From Phycisphaerales bacterium UBA1161 (GTDB lineage Bacteria; Planctomycetota; Phycisphaerae; Tepidisphaerales; Tepidisphaeraceae): 26,384 nucleotides of DNA. Made by a program: the position numbers and the translations under genes. Below the pieces are notes generated by a model that worked only from the letters and a program-made list of their open reading frames with translations, made no database searches and had not been told where the DNA came from. Where the stretch lies: positions 1-26,384 of the forward strand of contig DBZL01000069.1 in the NCBI GenBank assembly GCA_002311745.1. Direction: 5' to 3'. Below are positions 1 to 6,768 of this stretch, in pieces (position 1 is the stretch's first letter; each line of letters begins with the position of its first letter).

Positions 1-16
1 GGTTCCGGACAGTATT

Positions 17-88
17 GTGCGCAGCACCGCGGGTTCGCACGCAGCGCGATTTACCGCGGGTTTCCGCTGTCCATTTCCCGTTACCTCC
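17..88. repeat. 72-bp interspersed intergenic repeat, copy A
   Basis: This stretch matches positions 2533-2604 in the same orientation with about 63 of 72 identical bases and no gaps, by manual alignment. Each copy contains two ACCGCGGGTT units about 25 nt apart, with the self-complementary core CCGCGG. It lies downstream of the GH13 gene and does not fit a coding frame. Its family is not recognised. It could be a REP/MITE-like element or part of a longer repeat that extends off the window. Confidence 0.7.
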
Positions 89-179
89 CGTCGGCAAAAA
101 GCACGGGTGTCCCCTCCCCTTTGGGGCTTCCGTTTCCCCCGTTTCTCTTCCGGCAAGGAATCCGAATCGAGGCAGGTGA

Positions 180-197
180 CGTGAATACTCCTTCACG
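180..197 (-). terminator. small hairpin after the GH13 gene
   Basis: CGTGAA and TTCACG form a 6-bp stem with a 6-nt loop about 10 nt past the stop codon of the minus-strand GH13 gene. There is no T-run after it, so it could be a weak or Rho-assisted terminator, or chance. Confidence 0.25.
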
Positions 198-207
198 CTT
201 GGATGAT

Positions 208-2073
208 TTATTGTGAATAGAGGCAAACGCTATACGGCCCGAGTCCAACGTTGCCGTTGCATGGCATATTCTGGTTGACGCCGGTGGACGCGGTGGTGTC
301 ATAGCCGACGTTGCCAAAGTCGGAGCAATAGGCCTGCCAGTCGCTGTTGAATCGCAGATGCCACGTCCCGTCGCGTGGAAAGCCAATGTTATAACTTGGG
401 AACGAGTTGGTCGAAAAATTCGCCACGACGATCACGTCATCCCCCGGCCCGCCGTCATCCCACCGATGGAACGCGATCACCTTCGCGTCATTGTTCACGT
501 GAAAGATGTTGATGTTCGGCCCGCGCAGGCCGCGCGTGTTGTTGTTCCAGTTGCGCCGAAGCTGAATCAGTTGGCGGTACATATCCACAATTCCGCTGAA
601 CGTGCCGGCTTGCGACCAATCCAGCGGCCTAGTATCCAACCACGTTCCCCACGCCAGAAATTCCTGTCCCATGAAGATCATGGGGATTCCCGGCGCCGTC
701 ATGACGATGGCCGCCGCCAGGGTCGATCGTTTTCTGGCCGCCCAGCTTGTGGCGTTTCCCTGCCAGATGACGTCCGGCAGCCGGAGCTTATCCGCCTCAT
801 CGTGCGACTCGGCATAGACGACGCGCTGAAACATGCCGGCCTGGCTGTAGTTTTTGCCGACGGCCGCGGCCACGGCATTCATGTCACGGTCCGCGTCATT
901 TGCCGCCGCCACGGCGTCGCGGATGGCACCACGGAAGATCGAATCCCATTGCGCGTCAAACCCCGCTCCCCCCGCGCCGGTCGGCTTGGTCACCCAGTCG
1001 TTGTTCTGCAAATCCTCGGCAATGGTGATGGTCCACGGAACTCCGGAATTCTTGTCGTTGTTGATCCATTGCAGCAATTGCCACCCTTGCGGATTGTCGC
1101 CGTCATTCTGGCTGTTGTTGTCGATGATCTGCCGGATATTGACGACAGAATCAAGCCGCAATCCGTCCGCCCGATATTGGTGCAACCACATCATGGCGTT
1201 GTCGCGGAGGTATTGCCGGACTTCCGGGCGGCCATAATCCGGCCGATTCATCTGGCCCCAGGGGCACGAGGCACGGTCGTCGTTGTATAGATAGATTCCG
1301 CCGTATCCGTTCTGGCTCCACCCGTTGAATTGCCACAGGCAAGCGCCCATTCCCGCGTCTCCCGGCCCGAAGTGGTTGTATACGACATCGAAGATCACCG
1401 CGATGCCCCGGGCATGCGCCGCTTCGACGAACTGCTGCACCGCCTTGGCCGTCCCATACGCGTCATCAATGGCGAACGGCAGGCAGGGGTTGTACCCCAT
1501 GGAAATTTCGGTATCGAAGTCCTCCGCCGGCATGACTTCGATGGCGTTCACCCCCAGTCTTTGCAGATACTCCAGCCGCCCGATGGCGTCTGCGAACGTG
1601 CCGATCTTCCCCGGCTCGGCGTTGAACGTGCCGATGTGCAATTCATAGATCACCATTTCGTTGAAGTTCGGCATCTGATACGGCGTCGCGCTCCAGGCGT
1701 ACGTCGGATCGACCACGAGTGAATTCCCGGTCGAGCTGGTCGCGTCACTGCAATAGGGGTCCATTTTCCAGATGAGCGGTCCGCCCGGATTTCCCGGCCC
1801 GAACCCGTCATTTTGGATGACGAACCGATACTGCGCCCCGGCAGCCACGCCAGGAACGGCGGCCGACCAGTAAGGGTACCCCTCATTGGTTGGGTCGATG
1901 GAATCGCGAGCCATTGAAACTTTGCCGCTGTCCCAGGTTGGCGTCGTAAAATCACCGGCCACCCACACGGCCGCGGCATCCGGCGCCCAGCAGCGAAACG
2001 TGCAGCCGCCCGTGTCCAGAACAGCGCCCATTCCCGACGATGACGCCGGAGCGATGGAAGAATTCGTTGACAT
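208..2073 (-). CDS. GH13 family alpha-glucan enzyme (branching-enzyme/amylase-like)
   Basis: Predicted 621-residue cytoplasmic enzyme acting on alpha-1,4-glucans, as a branching enzyme or hydrolase. An N-terminal CBM48-like beta-sandwich (about residues 18-115) precedes the GH13 barrel. The four conserved GH13 regions are visible: DVVYNH (229-234), GLRLDS with nucleophile D308, the acid/base E353 in IAEDLQ, and ESHDE with H424/D425. A C-terminal beta domain follows (about 525-621). No signal peptide is seen. The ATG start has AGGGG about 9 nt upstream. The sequence GFDAQWD after the acid/base resembles GlgB-like proteins annotated as branching enzymes, but the N-terminal modules are shorter than in classical GlgB, so substrate and product are not settled. 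It stands alone, with no other glycogen genes in view. Family assignment is firm; the exact activity is inference. Confidence 0.85.
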   Translation of the reverse strand: MSTNSSIAPASSSGMGAVLDTGGCTFRCWAPDAAAVWVAGDFTTPTWDSGKVSMARDSIDPTNEGYPYWSAAVPGVAAGAQYRFVIQNDGFGPGNPGGPLIWKMDPYCSDATSSTGNSLVVDPTYAWSATPYQMPNFNEMVIYELHIGTFNAEPGKIGTFADAIGRLEYLQRLGVNAIEVMPAEDFDTEISMGYNPCLPFAIDDAYGTAKAVQQFVEAAHARGIAVIFDVVYNHFGPGDAGMGACLWQFNGWSQNGYGGIYLYNDDRASCPWGQMNRPDYGRPEVRQYLRDNAMMWLHQYRADGLRLDSVVNIRQIIDNNSQNDGDNPQGWQLLQWINNDKNSGVPWTITIAEDLQNNDWVTKPTGAGGAGFDAQWDSIFRGAIRDAVAAANDADRDMNAVAAAVGKNYSQAGMFQRVVYAESHDEADKLRLPDVIWQGNATSWAARKRSTLAAAIVMTAPGIPMIFMGQEFLAWGTWLDTRPLDWSQAGTFSGIVDMYRQLIQLRRNWNNNTRGLRGPNINIFHVNNDAKVIAFHRWDDGGPGDDVIVVANFSTNSFPSYNIGFPRDGTWHLRFNSDWQAYCSDFGNVGYDTTASTGVNQNMPCNGNVGLGPYSVCLYSQ

Positions 2074-2132
2074 GGCCTATACCCCTGACTTGGTCGCCAA
2101 AATTCTGCTCGCGTAGAAGATTGCTGAATACC

Positions 2133-2162
2133 ATCATACCCACCGCCCCTCAAGCTGGGCAA
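2133..2162 (-). promoter_or_regulatory. sigma70-like promoter for the GH13 gene
   Basis: On the minus strand TTGCCC (2162-2157) and TATGAT (2138-2133) are separated by 18 nt, matching 4/6 and 5/6 of the consensus hexamers. Transcription would begin near 2126, giving a leader of about 50 nt before the ATG at 2073. Confidence 0.45.
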
Positions 2163-2216
2163 TTCCTTCGATTCTGCGCGACAATGATCGTATCCTGCCG
2201 CCGTTAGGATTTTGTT

Positions 2217-2530
2217 TTGAGCGTCCAGTTTCCGACCTACCGACCCGGAACCGGCAAGACGGCCTTGTGCCGCCAGCGCATCATCGCCGCCTGCAAAGCG
2301 GACGCGCTGGGTCCGCCGATTTGCCGGCTGGTTCCGCGCCAGGCGACGTTCCAGACCCAGCGCGATCTGCGTTGCAGCACCGAGCTGAAACACATGTTCC
2401 GTGTCCGCGTCCTCTCCTTCGATGATCTGTGTCGTCAGGTGGTCGCCGAGGTCGGCGGGGCTGTCGCGCCCGAAGTAAGCCACGCCGGCCGCCGCCCTCC
2501 TCATCGGCCTGCAATGGCCCGATTTAGCGG
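2217..2530 (+). pseudogene. 5' remnant of an AddB-like ATP-dependent helicase/nuclease gene
   Basis: From a TTG codon the frame encodes a stretch resembling the N terminus of AddB/RexB-type recombination helicase-nucleases. A P-loop region PGTGKT is followed by LVPRQATFQ (AddB: LVPEQATFQ), then VLSFDDLCRQVV and an EVGG segment, in the family order. Intact family members are about 1000 residues or more; here homology ends after roughly 95 residues. The first Walker A glycine is replaced (YRPGTGKT in place of the usual GRxGTGKT), and a +1 shift near 2490 would restore a plausible AALLIGLQW continuation. The frame then runs by chance through the 72-bp repeat to a stop near 2675. It is a truncated, non-functional fragment, probably cut at the repeat boundary. 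No AddA partner is nearby. Confidence 0.6.
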
Positions 2531-2532
2531 CG

Positions 2533-2604
2533 GTGCGCAGCACCGCGGGTTCCCGCGCAGCGCAATTTACCGCGGGTTTCTGCTGTCCGTTTCCCACCGC
2601 CTCC
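2533..2604. repeat. 72-bp interspersed intergenic repeat, copy B
   Basis: This is the second copy of the repeat at 17-88. Here the palindromic part is better kept: CGCGGG and CCCGCG flank a 2-nt centre. The addB remnant ends at its left edge. The NERD gene begins about 70 bp to the right, after an imperfect hairpin formed by TCCCCC and GGGGGA near 2606-2632. Confidence 0.7.
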
Positions 2605-2658
2605 GATCCCCCGCGAACGGGAGTCGGGGGAAAAGAACGGAAAAGACTTCCGATGTGG

Positions 2659-2664
2659 TAGAAT
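2659..2664 (+). promoter_or_regulatory. -10-like hexamer for a leaderless NERD transcript
   Basis: TAGAAT (5/6 match to TATAAT) ends 7 nt before the ATG at 2672. No Shine-Dalgarno sequence precedes that ATG and no good -35 is seen. The spacing would place the transcription start at or next to the start codon. Confidence 0.4.
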
Positions 2665-2671
2665 CGCCAAA

Positions 2672-3457
2672 ATGATACTCCAACCTCGCCAGACAAAGTC
2701 TCCGGTGCCCGAGCCATCGTTGCCACAACCCGGCGAATCTTCGCAAACCATAATGGAAGACCGATGGTATGGTCGGGCTCTACCTCCAGTCCTCATTTCT
2801 GTAGTCCTCGGGCTTTTGGCGTGGGTGGAATGGCAGCATGTGATTTTCAAATCCAGGCCCATGCCGTGGCCTCCGACCATTTTGTTTTTGATCAGCGTTC
2901 CCTTTGCTGCTTGGCGCATTCGTACCGGGCTAGCCGAGTTAAGGCAACGAGGGCAGGGAGTGCATGGCGAGCGAATCGTTGGCCAGTTGCTGGAGAATTT
3001 GCGCTCGGTCGGCTGCAAGATTTATCACGACATCGCAGAGGATGGGTACAACATTGATCATGTGATCATCGGTCCGCATGGCGTGTTTGCCATCGAGACA
3101 AAGACGATCAGCAAACCGCTGAGAGGGCAAGCCGAAGTGGTTTTCGACGGCGAAACAGTAACGATCGGCGGATATCAGCCCGACAGAGATCCGGTCATTC
3201 AAGCGCGCGCTGCGGCTCGCAGTATCCGGAAGATCTTGCATGAAATGACCGGACAAGAGCCTAACGTTATACCCGTGCTCTTGTATGTGAATTGGTTTGT
3301 TGAACCGAACCCCCGCGATGCTGACGTAATCGTCATGAATCAAGAATACTTCCTTAAGTCATTCGATCGGCTTCAGGACCGTAACACTTTGCAGACCCCT
3401 CAGGTCGAGGCTCTTGCAGCACGCATGGAGAGCTACTTGCGAGAAAAAGTGAAATGA
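2672..3457 (+). CDS. membrane-anchored NERD-domain (nuclease-related) protein
   Basis: Predicted 261-residue protein. Two hydrophobic segments (about residues 36-55 and 67-82) anchor it, and a NERD domain follows. The domain starts at GVHGERIVGQLL (about 95-106) and carries the hallmark NIDHVIIGPHGVFAIETK (about 126-143), in which the D, E and K positions match the PD-(D/E)xK-like core proposed for NERD nucleases. The C-terminal quarter has no recognised motif. The ATG at 2672 is chosen for its 7-nt spacing from TAGAAT; a second ATG at 2753 would remove 27 residues ahead of the first membrane segment. It converges with the AlbA_2 gene across a 150-bp gap holding a strong hairpin. Base composition is less GC-rich than in the flanking metabolic genes. 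NERD proteins often occur in accessory and defence DNA; nuclease activity here is inferred. Confidence 0.8.
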   Translation: MILQPRQTKSPVPEPSLPQPGESSQTIMEDRWYGRALPPVLISVVLGLLAWVEWQHVIFKSRPMPWPPTILFLISVPFAAWRIRTGLAELRQRGQGVHGERIVGQLLENLRSVGCKIYHDIAEDGYNIDHVIIGPHGVFAIETKTISKPLRGQAEVVFDGETVTIGGYQPDRDPVIQARAAARSIRKILHEMTGQEPNVIPVLLYVNWFVEPNPRDADVIVMNQEYFLKSFDRLQDRNTLQTPQVEALAARMESYLREKVK

Positions 3458-3459
3458 CA

Positions 3460-3482
3460 TCGCGTCTGCTCGGGAGACGCGA
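3460..3482 (+). terminator. hairpin terminator candidate after the NERD gene
   Basis: TCGCGTCT and AGACGCGA form a perfect 8-bp stem with a 7-nt loop starting 2 nt after the NERD stop codon. There is no T-run, but its position between convergent genes supports a transcription-end role on either strand. Confidence 0.45.
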
Positions 3483-3610
3483 AACGAGGACGTAGCGGTT
3501 CCGTATTTCCCGCTCAGCACCACCCGCGCCCGGAACCTGAAAATACGAGAAAATGTTGGGTGCGTCCTTTTGCTTGGCCCGATGTAGCGGCCAGATTCCC
3601 AGTTCATACC

Positions 3611-4810
3611 TCATTCATCGTCGGTTACTGGTTCAGGGAGCGACGTCAATTCATCGACGCTCAGACGGGTCTTGGCAACATTCCCGGATACCGAAAGATT
3701 GAAGTCCTTCGGGTGGGACAAGTTGTCAGCGAAGATCCGGCCGATGAGCGATACATCGCCGCTTGCTCCCTTGGCGATGTAAAACAAATCGGACCACACC
3801 CACCTTCCCGGCTGTAAGCTCCCACAGTCAATCTCGACCTGGAACCGATCGTCATTCTTATGTATGGTTACGAGGCCAGGCGAGGGGCGGAATACGGGGT
3901 GAAGATGCTCGCCGGCGATGTGTGGCACTCGGTCCCGATACGGCCTTGGCGCGGTTGGCATATCCGAAGGATATAGCACCCACACGCCGAGGGTCATAGG
4001 GATGGCCAGTTCGGCCCGAACACGGTTGGCGGATACCTGTCCGACGTTCTTGATCACTAAGCGGACCGGCCTACATAATCGTCGGGCAAACTCGTAAAGT
4101 GCCATCTCTCGGAAGTAGTTCTCGTTTAGTCGCTCCGTCGAGCCGGAGCGCATTAACAACCAGTTGCTGCTGAAGGGGTCGTCCGCCGTTGGCACGACGA
4201 GCTCTGGAATTGACTCCCTGGGAGGTGTCTCACAATACTCAGCGTCCCATGAAATGTGCATTCCAAGAGCGTTATCCCGCTCGATATCGGCGAACTCGAC
4301 AACCAATTCGGCGTCCTCGGGCACCGAATTGCGGCCCATCTCGGCGATTTCTTCGGGCGATGCCGGTTTCGTCGGGTCTGTGGAGCTGCCCCGCCTGACA
4401 TAGACCTCCTTCTCCTTGAGTTTGCCGTAGCACTTCTTGAGGTAAAAAGGCCGAGGTTGTTCCTCAATGCGGATGACGCCGACCTGCTTTCCCTCGAAAC
4501 CGAATGCCTCGTAGTGGAATCGCACGGGCCGGTTCGTCAAACTGTTCACAAATTGCTGCAACGAATGGTCGGCGAGGTGATCGCCAGATGGGATGCCGAC
4601 GACGTTGGCCCGGCCACCTCGTACATCTTCGACGCCAATAAGGATATACGCCTCAGATCGCCTCCACGCGTTGGCGAACCCTAGAACGTCTTTGAGCAGT
4701 TCTGCCTTCTCCTCCTGGGTCGCCTTCGCGAAGCGATATTGCTCCTTCTTGAAATCGAGCGTCGGGCTCTCCTCCTCGTAGAGCAGCCGCTCGAAAAGAC
4801 CCTTATCCAC
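3611..4810 (-). CDS. AlbA_2 (Schlafen-type putative DNA-binding) domain protein
   Basis: Predicted 399-residue protein. Residues about 1-145 form an AlbA_2 domain: E12-E14 with LDFKKE (19-23), a helix ending in FANA (45-48), AYILIGVED (54-62), VIRIEEQPRPFYL (112-124) and VYVRRGSST (137-145). The remaining 250 residues match no family I know. A segment near 300-330 (VRLVIKNVGQVSANRVRAEL) looks like an extracellular-type beta-sandwich strand pattern, so a protein-interaction or sensor module is possible. The frame is open upstream to 4993 but overlaps the TIR gene; the GTG at 4810 is preferred because AGAGGAG lies 5 nt upstream and the domain starts right after it. It follows the TIR gene by 31 nt, so the two are very likely co-transcribed. 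AlbA_2 proteins are linked with nucleic-acid binding and several act in phage defence; the role here is inference. Confidence 0.8.
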   Translation of the reverse strand: MDKGLFERLLYEEESPTLDFKKEQYRFAKATQEEKAELLKDVLGFANAWRRSEAYILIGVEDVRGGRANVVGIPSGDHLADHSLQQFVNSLTNRPVRFHYEAFGFEGKQVGVIRIEEQPRPFYLKKCYGKLKEKEVYVRRGSSTDPTKPASPEEIAEMGRNSVPEDAELVVEFADIERDNALGMHISWDAEYCETPPRESIPELVVPTADDPFSSNWLLMRSGSTERLNENYFREMALYEFARRLCRPVRLVIKNVGQVSANRVRAELAIPMTLGVWVLYPSDMPTAPRPYRDRVPHIAGEHLHPVFRPSPGLVTIHKNDDRFQVEIDCGSLQPGRWVWSDLFYIAKGASGDVSLIGRIFADNLSHPKDFNLSVSGNVAKTRLSVDELTSLPEPVTDDE

Positions 4811-4841
4811 GCGAACTCCTCTGGTTGCCTCCGCTAGGTAG

Positions 4842-5921
4842 TCATTGGCTATCCGACGGCGGTTTAGGCAAGCGCAGTCGTTTAAGGGGCTTCTTAACCT
4901 CGGCTGAGCGCCGCCGTTCGAGGGTACGCCGGAGCATGTGTTCCAGCATTCGCGGAAACTCCATGACAAACATATGCGACTCTCTGTCACCAAAGTCCCT
5001 CATCCATGGCCCTTCCATCATCATCTCTGAAAACCGTCGAAGACGTGACATTTCGCGCTCGATGCCCTCAGAATCCCCAGATTTGACGGCTCGATATACC
5101 TCCATCGCCAACTCATAGAGCCACGGGGCGTCGTCGCGCATTAAGCTGGCCGCCATCAGGATGCCCACCGGATCGCCCGGCTCTCCTGACACACGCATGA
5201 ATTCTTCCAGCATTCGTGGATGAAACATGCGCATTCTGCGCCGTCGATAGGGGTCTCCCTCCTCAGCAAGCCGCTCGGCGACGCGCGAAGGGAGTGACTT
5301 CATTTCCTCGACCAGCTTCGCCACGGCGGACTCTTCCGCGCCATCAGCCGCTGCCTTCTTTCCTCCAGTGACTCCAGTAGACTTAAGAATCGAGGCTTCC
5401 GTAGTCTTGAAACCCTGCACTTGAGTCTTCACCACGTCCGCGTCTAGTTCAAGGTTTGAAACGCGACGCGCCAACTGATTCACGAGTTTTGTAAGGTCCC
5501 CCTCACTGTCGTCCATGTTTTGAAACTGATAGAAAGGACCGGTCGTGACGCGATTGAGCGGGACCCCGAGCGCAACTCCAATTACTTTTGTGTCCAACTT
5601 TCCTTTCGCAACGCCTGCCTCAAAGAGTATCCACGGACGGTCAAGGCTACGTTCGGTGAAAAGACAGACAACGTCCGAGGTAGATTGCAGCTTCTCCATG
5701 AGCCGCTTGTACCATTCGTCGCCGAAGTCGATCCCCTCGTTGCCTTTCTTGTCGGATGATCTGAAGGTCTTGATCATTCCCGCGGAAACGCTCTTTAGAA
5801 GTTTCCCGAATGCCTCGGCCATTTCGGCATCGCGCGCATCATGGCTGATGAACACCAGCGGGCTAGTCGTGGTCAACGCATCTGTTTCGGGTGAAGCCTT
5901 CGCATTTTCTTGGTTTGCCAT
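4842..5921 (-). CDS. TIR-domain protein, probable NAD-degrading effector or signal maker
   Basis: Predicted 359-residue soluble protein. After a 20-residue polar leader, a TIR/TIR_2-type domain covers about residues 21-150: strand A LVFISHDARD (22-31), the DFGDEWYKRLMEKL helix (65-78), DVVCLFTERSLDRPW (83-97) and WILFEAG (97-103). E101 occupies the position of the catalytic glutamate of NAD-consuming bacterial TIR domains. Residues 160-220 are a charged, partly helical linker. Residues about 225-340 form a Met/Arg-rich helical region without a known family, and the tail is basic. It is the first gene of an operon with the AlbA_2 gene. No SD precedes the ATG, but TACAAT lies 7 nt upstream, suggesting a leaderless mRNA. 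Known TIR immune proteins (for example Thoeris ThsB) act on NAD after phage sensing. I do not recognise this TIR plus AlbA_2 pair as a named system. Confidence 0.85.
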   Translation of the reverse strand: MANQENAKASPETDALTTTSPLVFISHDARDAEMAEAFGKLLKSVSAGMIKTFRSSDKKGNEGIDFGDEWYKRLMEKLQSTSDVVCLFTERSLDRPWILFEAGVAKGKLDTKVIGVALGVPLNRVTTGPFYQFQNMDDSEGDLTKLVNQLARRVSNLELDADVVKTQVQGFKTTEASILKSTGVTGGKKAAADGAEESAVAKLVEEMKSLPSRVAERLAEEGDPYRRRRMRMFHPRMLEEFMRVSGEPGDPVGILMAASLMRDDAPWLYELAMEVYRAVKSGDSEGIEREMSRLRRFSEMMMEGPWMRDFGDRESHMFVMEFPRMLEHMLRRTLERRRSAEVKKPLKRLRLPKPPSDSQ

Positions 5922-5928
5922 GAAGCAA

Positions 5929-5958
5929 ATTGTAGCTCAACCGCCCTTGACCCTACAA
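5929..5958 (-). promoter_or_regulatory. promoter candidate for the TIR-AlbA_2 operon
   Basis: On the minus strand TTGTAG (5958-5953) and TACAAT (5934-5929) are 18 nt apart. TACAAT matches 5/6 of the -10 consensus and ends 7 nt before the ATG, so the start site would fall at the initiation codon. Confidence 0.4.
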
Positions 5959-6084
5959 ATCCACTCGGAGTAACTGTACAAAACACAACCCCTTATTCAG
6001 CGAGCGCTGCGCGACGCCGTTCTGATCGGCGCCCAAGTCTACTGTTCACCGGCTCACCCGCTCGACGCTCCCTGCAAGCTCCCC

Positions 6085-6420
6085 CTAACTCACTCTCGGC
6101 TCCAGTTGCGGCTCCGGCGGCGGTTTCTTGCGGCCGCGGCCGGGGCTGCCGGCTCGGCGGATCTCACCCATCGCTCGCCATAGCACCAGACGCTCGCCCG
6201 CGAACTCGGCCGTGTACAGGCCGTGCAGCAGGTGGTTCTGGCTCGACGTCTTCTTGCCGGGAACCGTCGTTGGGCCGGTGGATTTGAGCCACGGCTTGGT
6301 CCGCACAATGGCCGCCCGTTTTAGGGCCACGCCCACCGCTGAAATCCTGTAACGCCGCTTGGCCTTCCCGCCTGATGGCTCGGGAAATACCTCGATCACA
6401 TCTGCGAAAATGTCGTCCAT
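6085..6420 (-). CDS. small hypothetical protein with a STGP/GK/HGL motif
   Basis: Predicted 111-residue basic protein. The central part reads KPWLKSTGPTTVPGKKTSSQ and continues NHLLHGLY (about residues 42-69). This resembles a motif, roughly STGPxTxxGKxxSSxNxxxHGL, that recurs in short uncharacterised proteins of planctomycetes, cyanobacteria and accessory DNA generally; its function is unknown. The C-terminal 25 residues are Arg/Pro/Gly-rich. AGAGGA lies about 10 nt upstream of the ATG at 6420. It is transcribed in the same direction as the TIR gene and ends 163 nt before it, so co-transcription is possible but unproven. It may mark the edge of the accessory block. Confidence 0.55.
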   Translation of the reverse strand: MDDIFADVIEVFPEPSGGKAKRRYRISAVGVALKRAAIVRTKPWLKSTGPTTVPGKKTSSQNHLLHGLYTAEFAGERLVLWRAMGEIRRAGSPGRGRKKPPPEPQLEPRVS

Positions 6421-6768
6421 CTAGAGCATCCTCTACATAGCGCGCCCGGGGTGAAGGTTTTCAAAATTTTTCTCGCAACCCGAATCCATACCATCGCTTA
6501 CGCGTTTTCTGCCCATTTTAGGGGCCGCTCGCTACAGGAGTTACAACTCAAAGTGGCGATATTGCGCCAAAAACCGCTTCGCCAATCTCACTTCCAGTTC
6601 GGTCCGAGTGCCCGGGAAAAATATTTTTGGAAAATTGCCTGCGTTTGCAGCGCAACCCATGGCGGGAACAAGCGATATCGCCTGTGCAAGCGATGCATCA
6701 CTGTGCGCGCGCAATCAACTCGATAGGCGCGCAGGCATGTGCGGAATCAGGATTTACGATTTGTCTGT
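6421..6768. other. intergenic gap, no gene seen
   Basis: No supported gene. The open frame on the plus strand here (6451-6726) has no RBS and no family resemblance. TGCGCGC (6704-6710) and GCGCGCA (6727-6733) could pair across a 16-nt loop about 36 nt past the SDR stop, a weak terminator candidate. AT-rich tracts near 6460 and 6620 contrast with the GC-rich genes to the right and may mark the junction between accessory and core DNA. Confidence 0.4.

Noticed and set aside
4811..4993. Open reading frame extension of the AlbA_2 gene (61 extra residues)
   Set aside because: It overlaps the end of the TIR gene, has no homology, and the GTG at 4810 has a strong SD.
6451..6726. 91-residue plus-strand frame in the gap right of the accessory block
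   Set aside because: No RBS, no homology and mixed composition; treated as non-coding.
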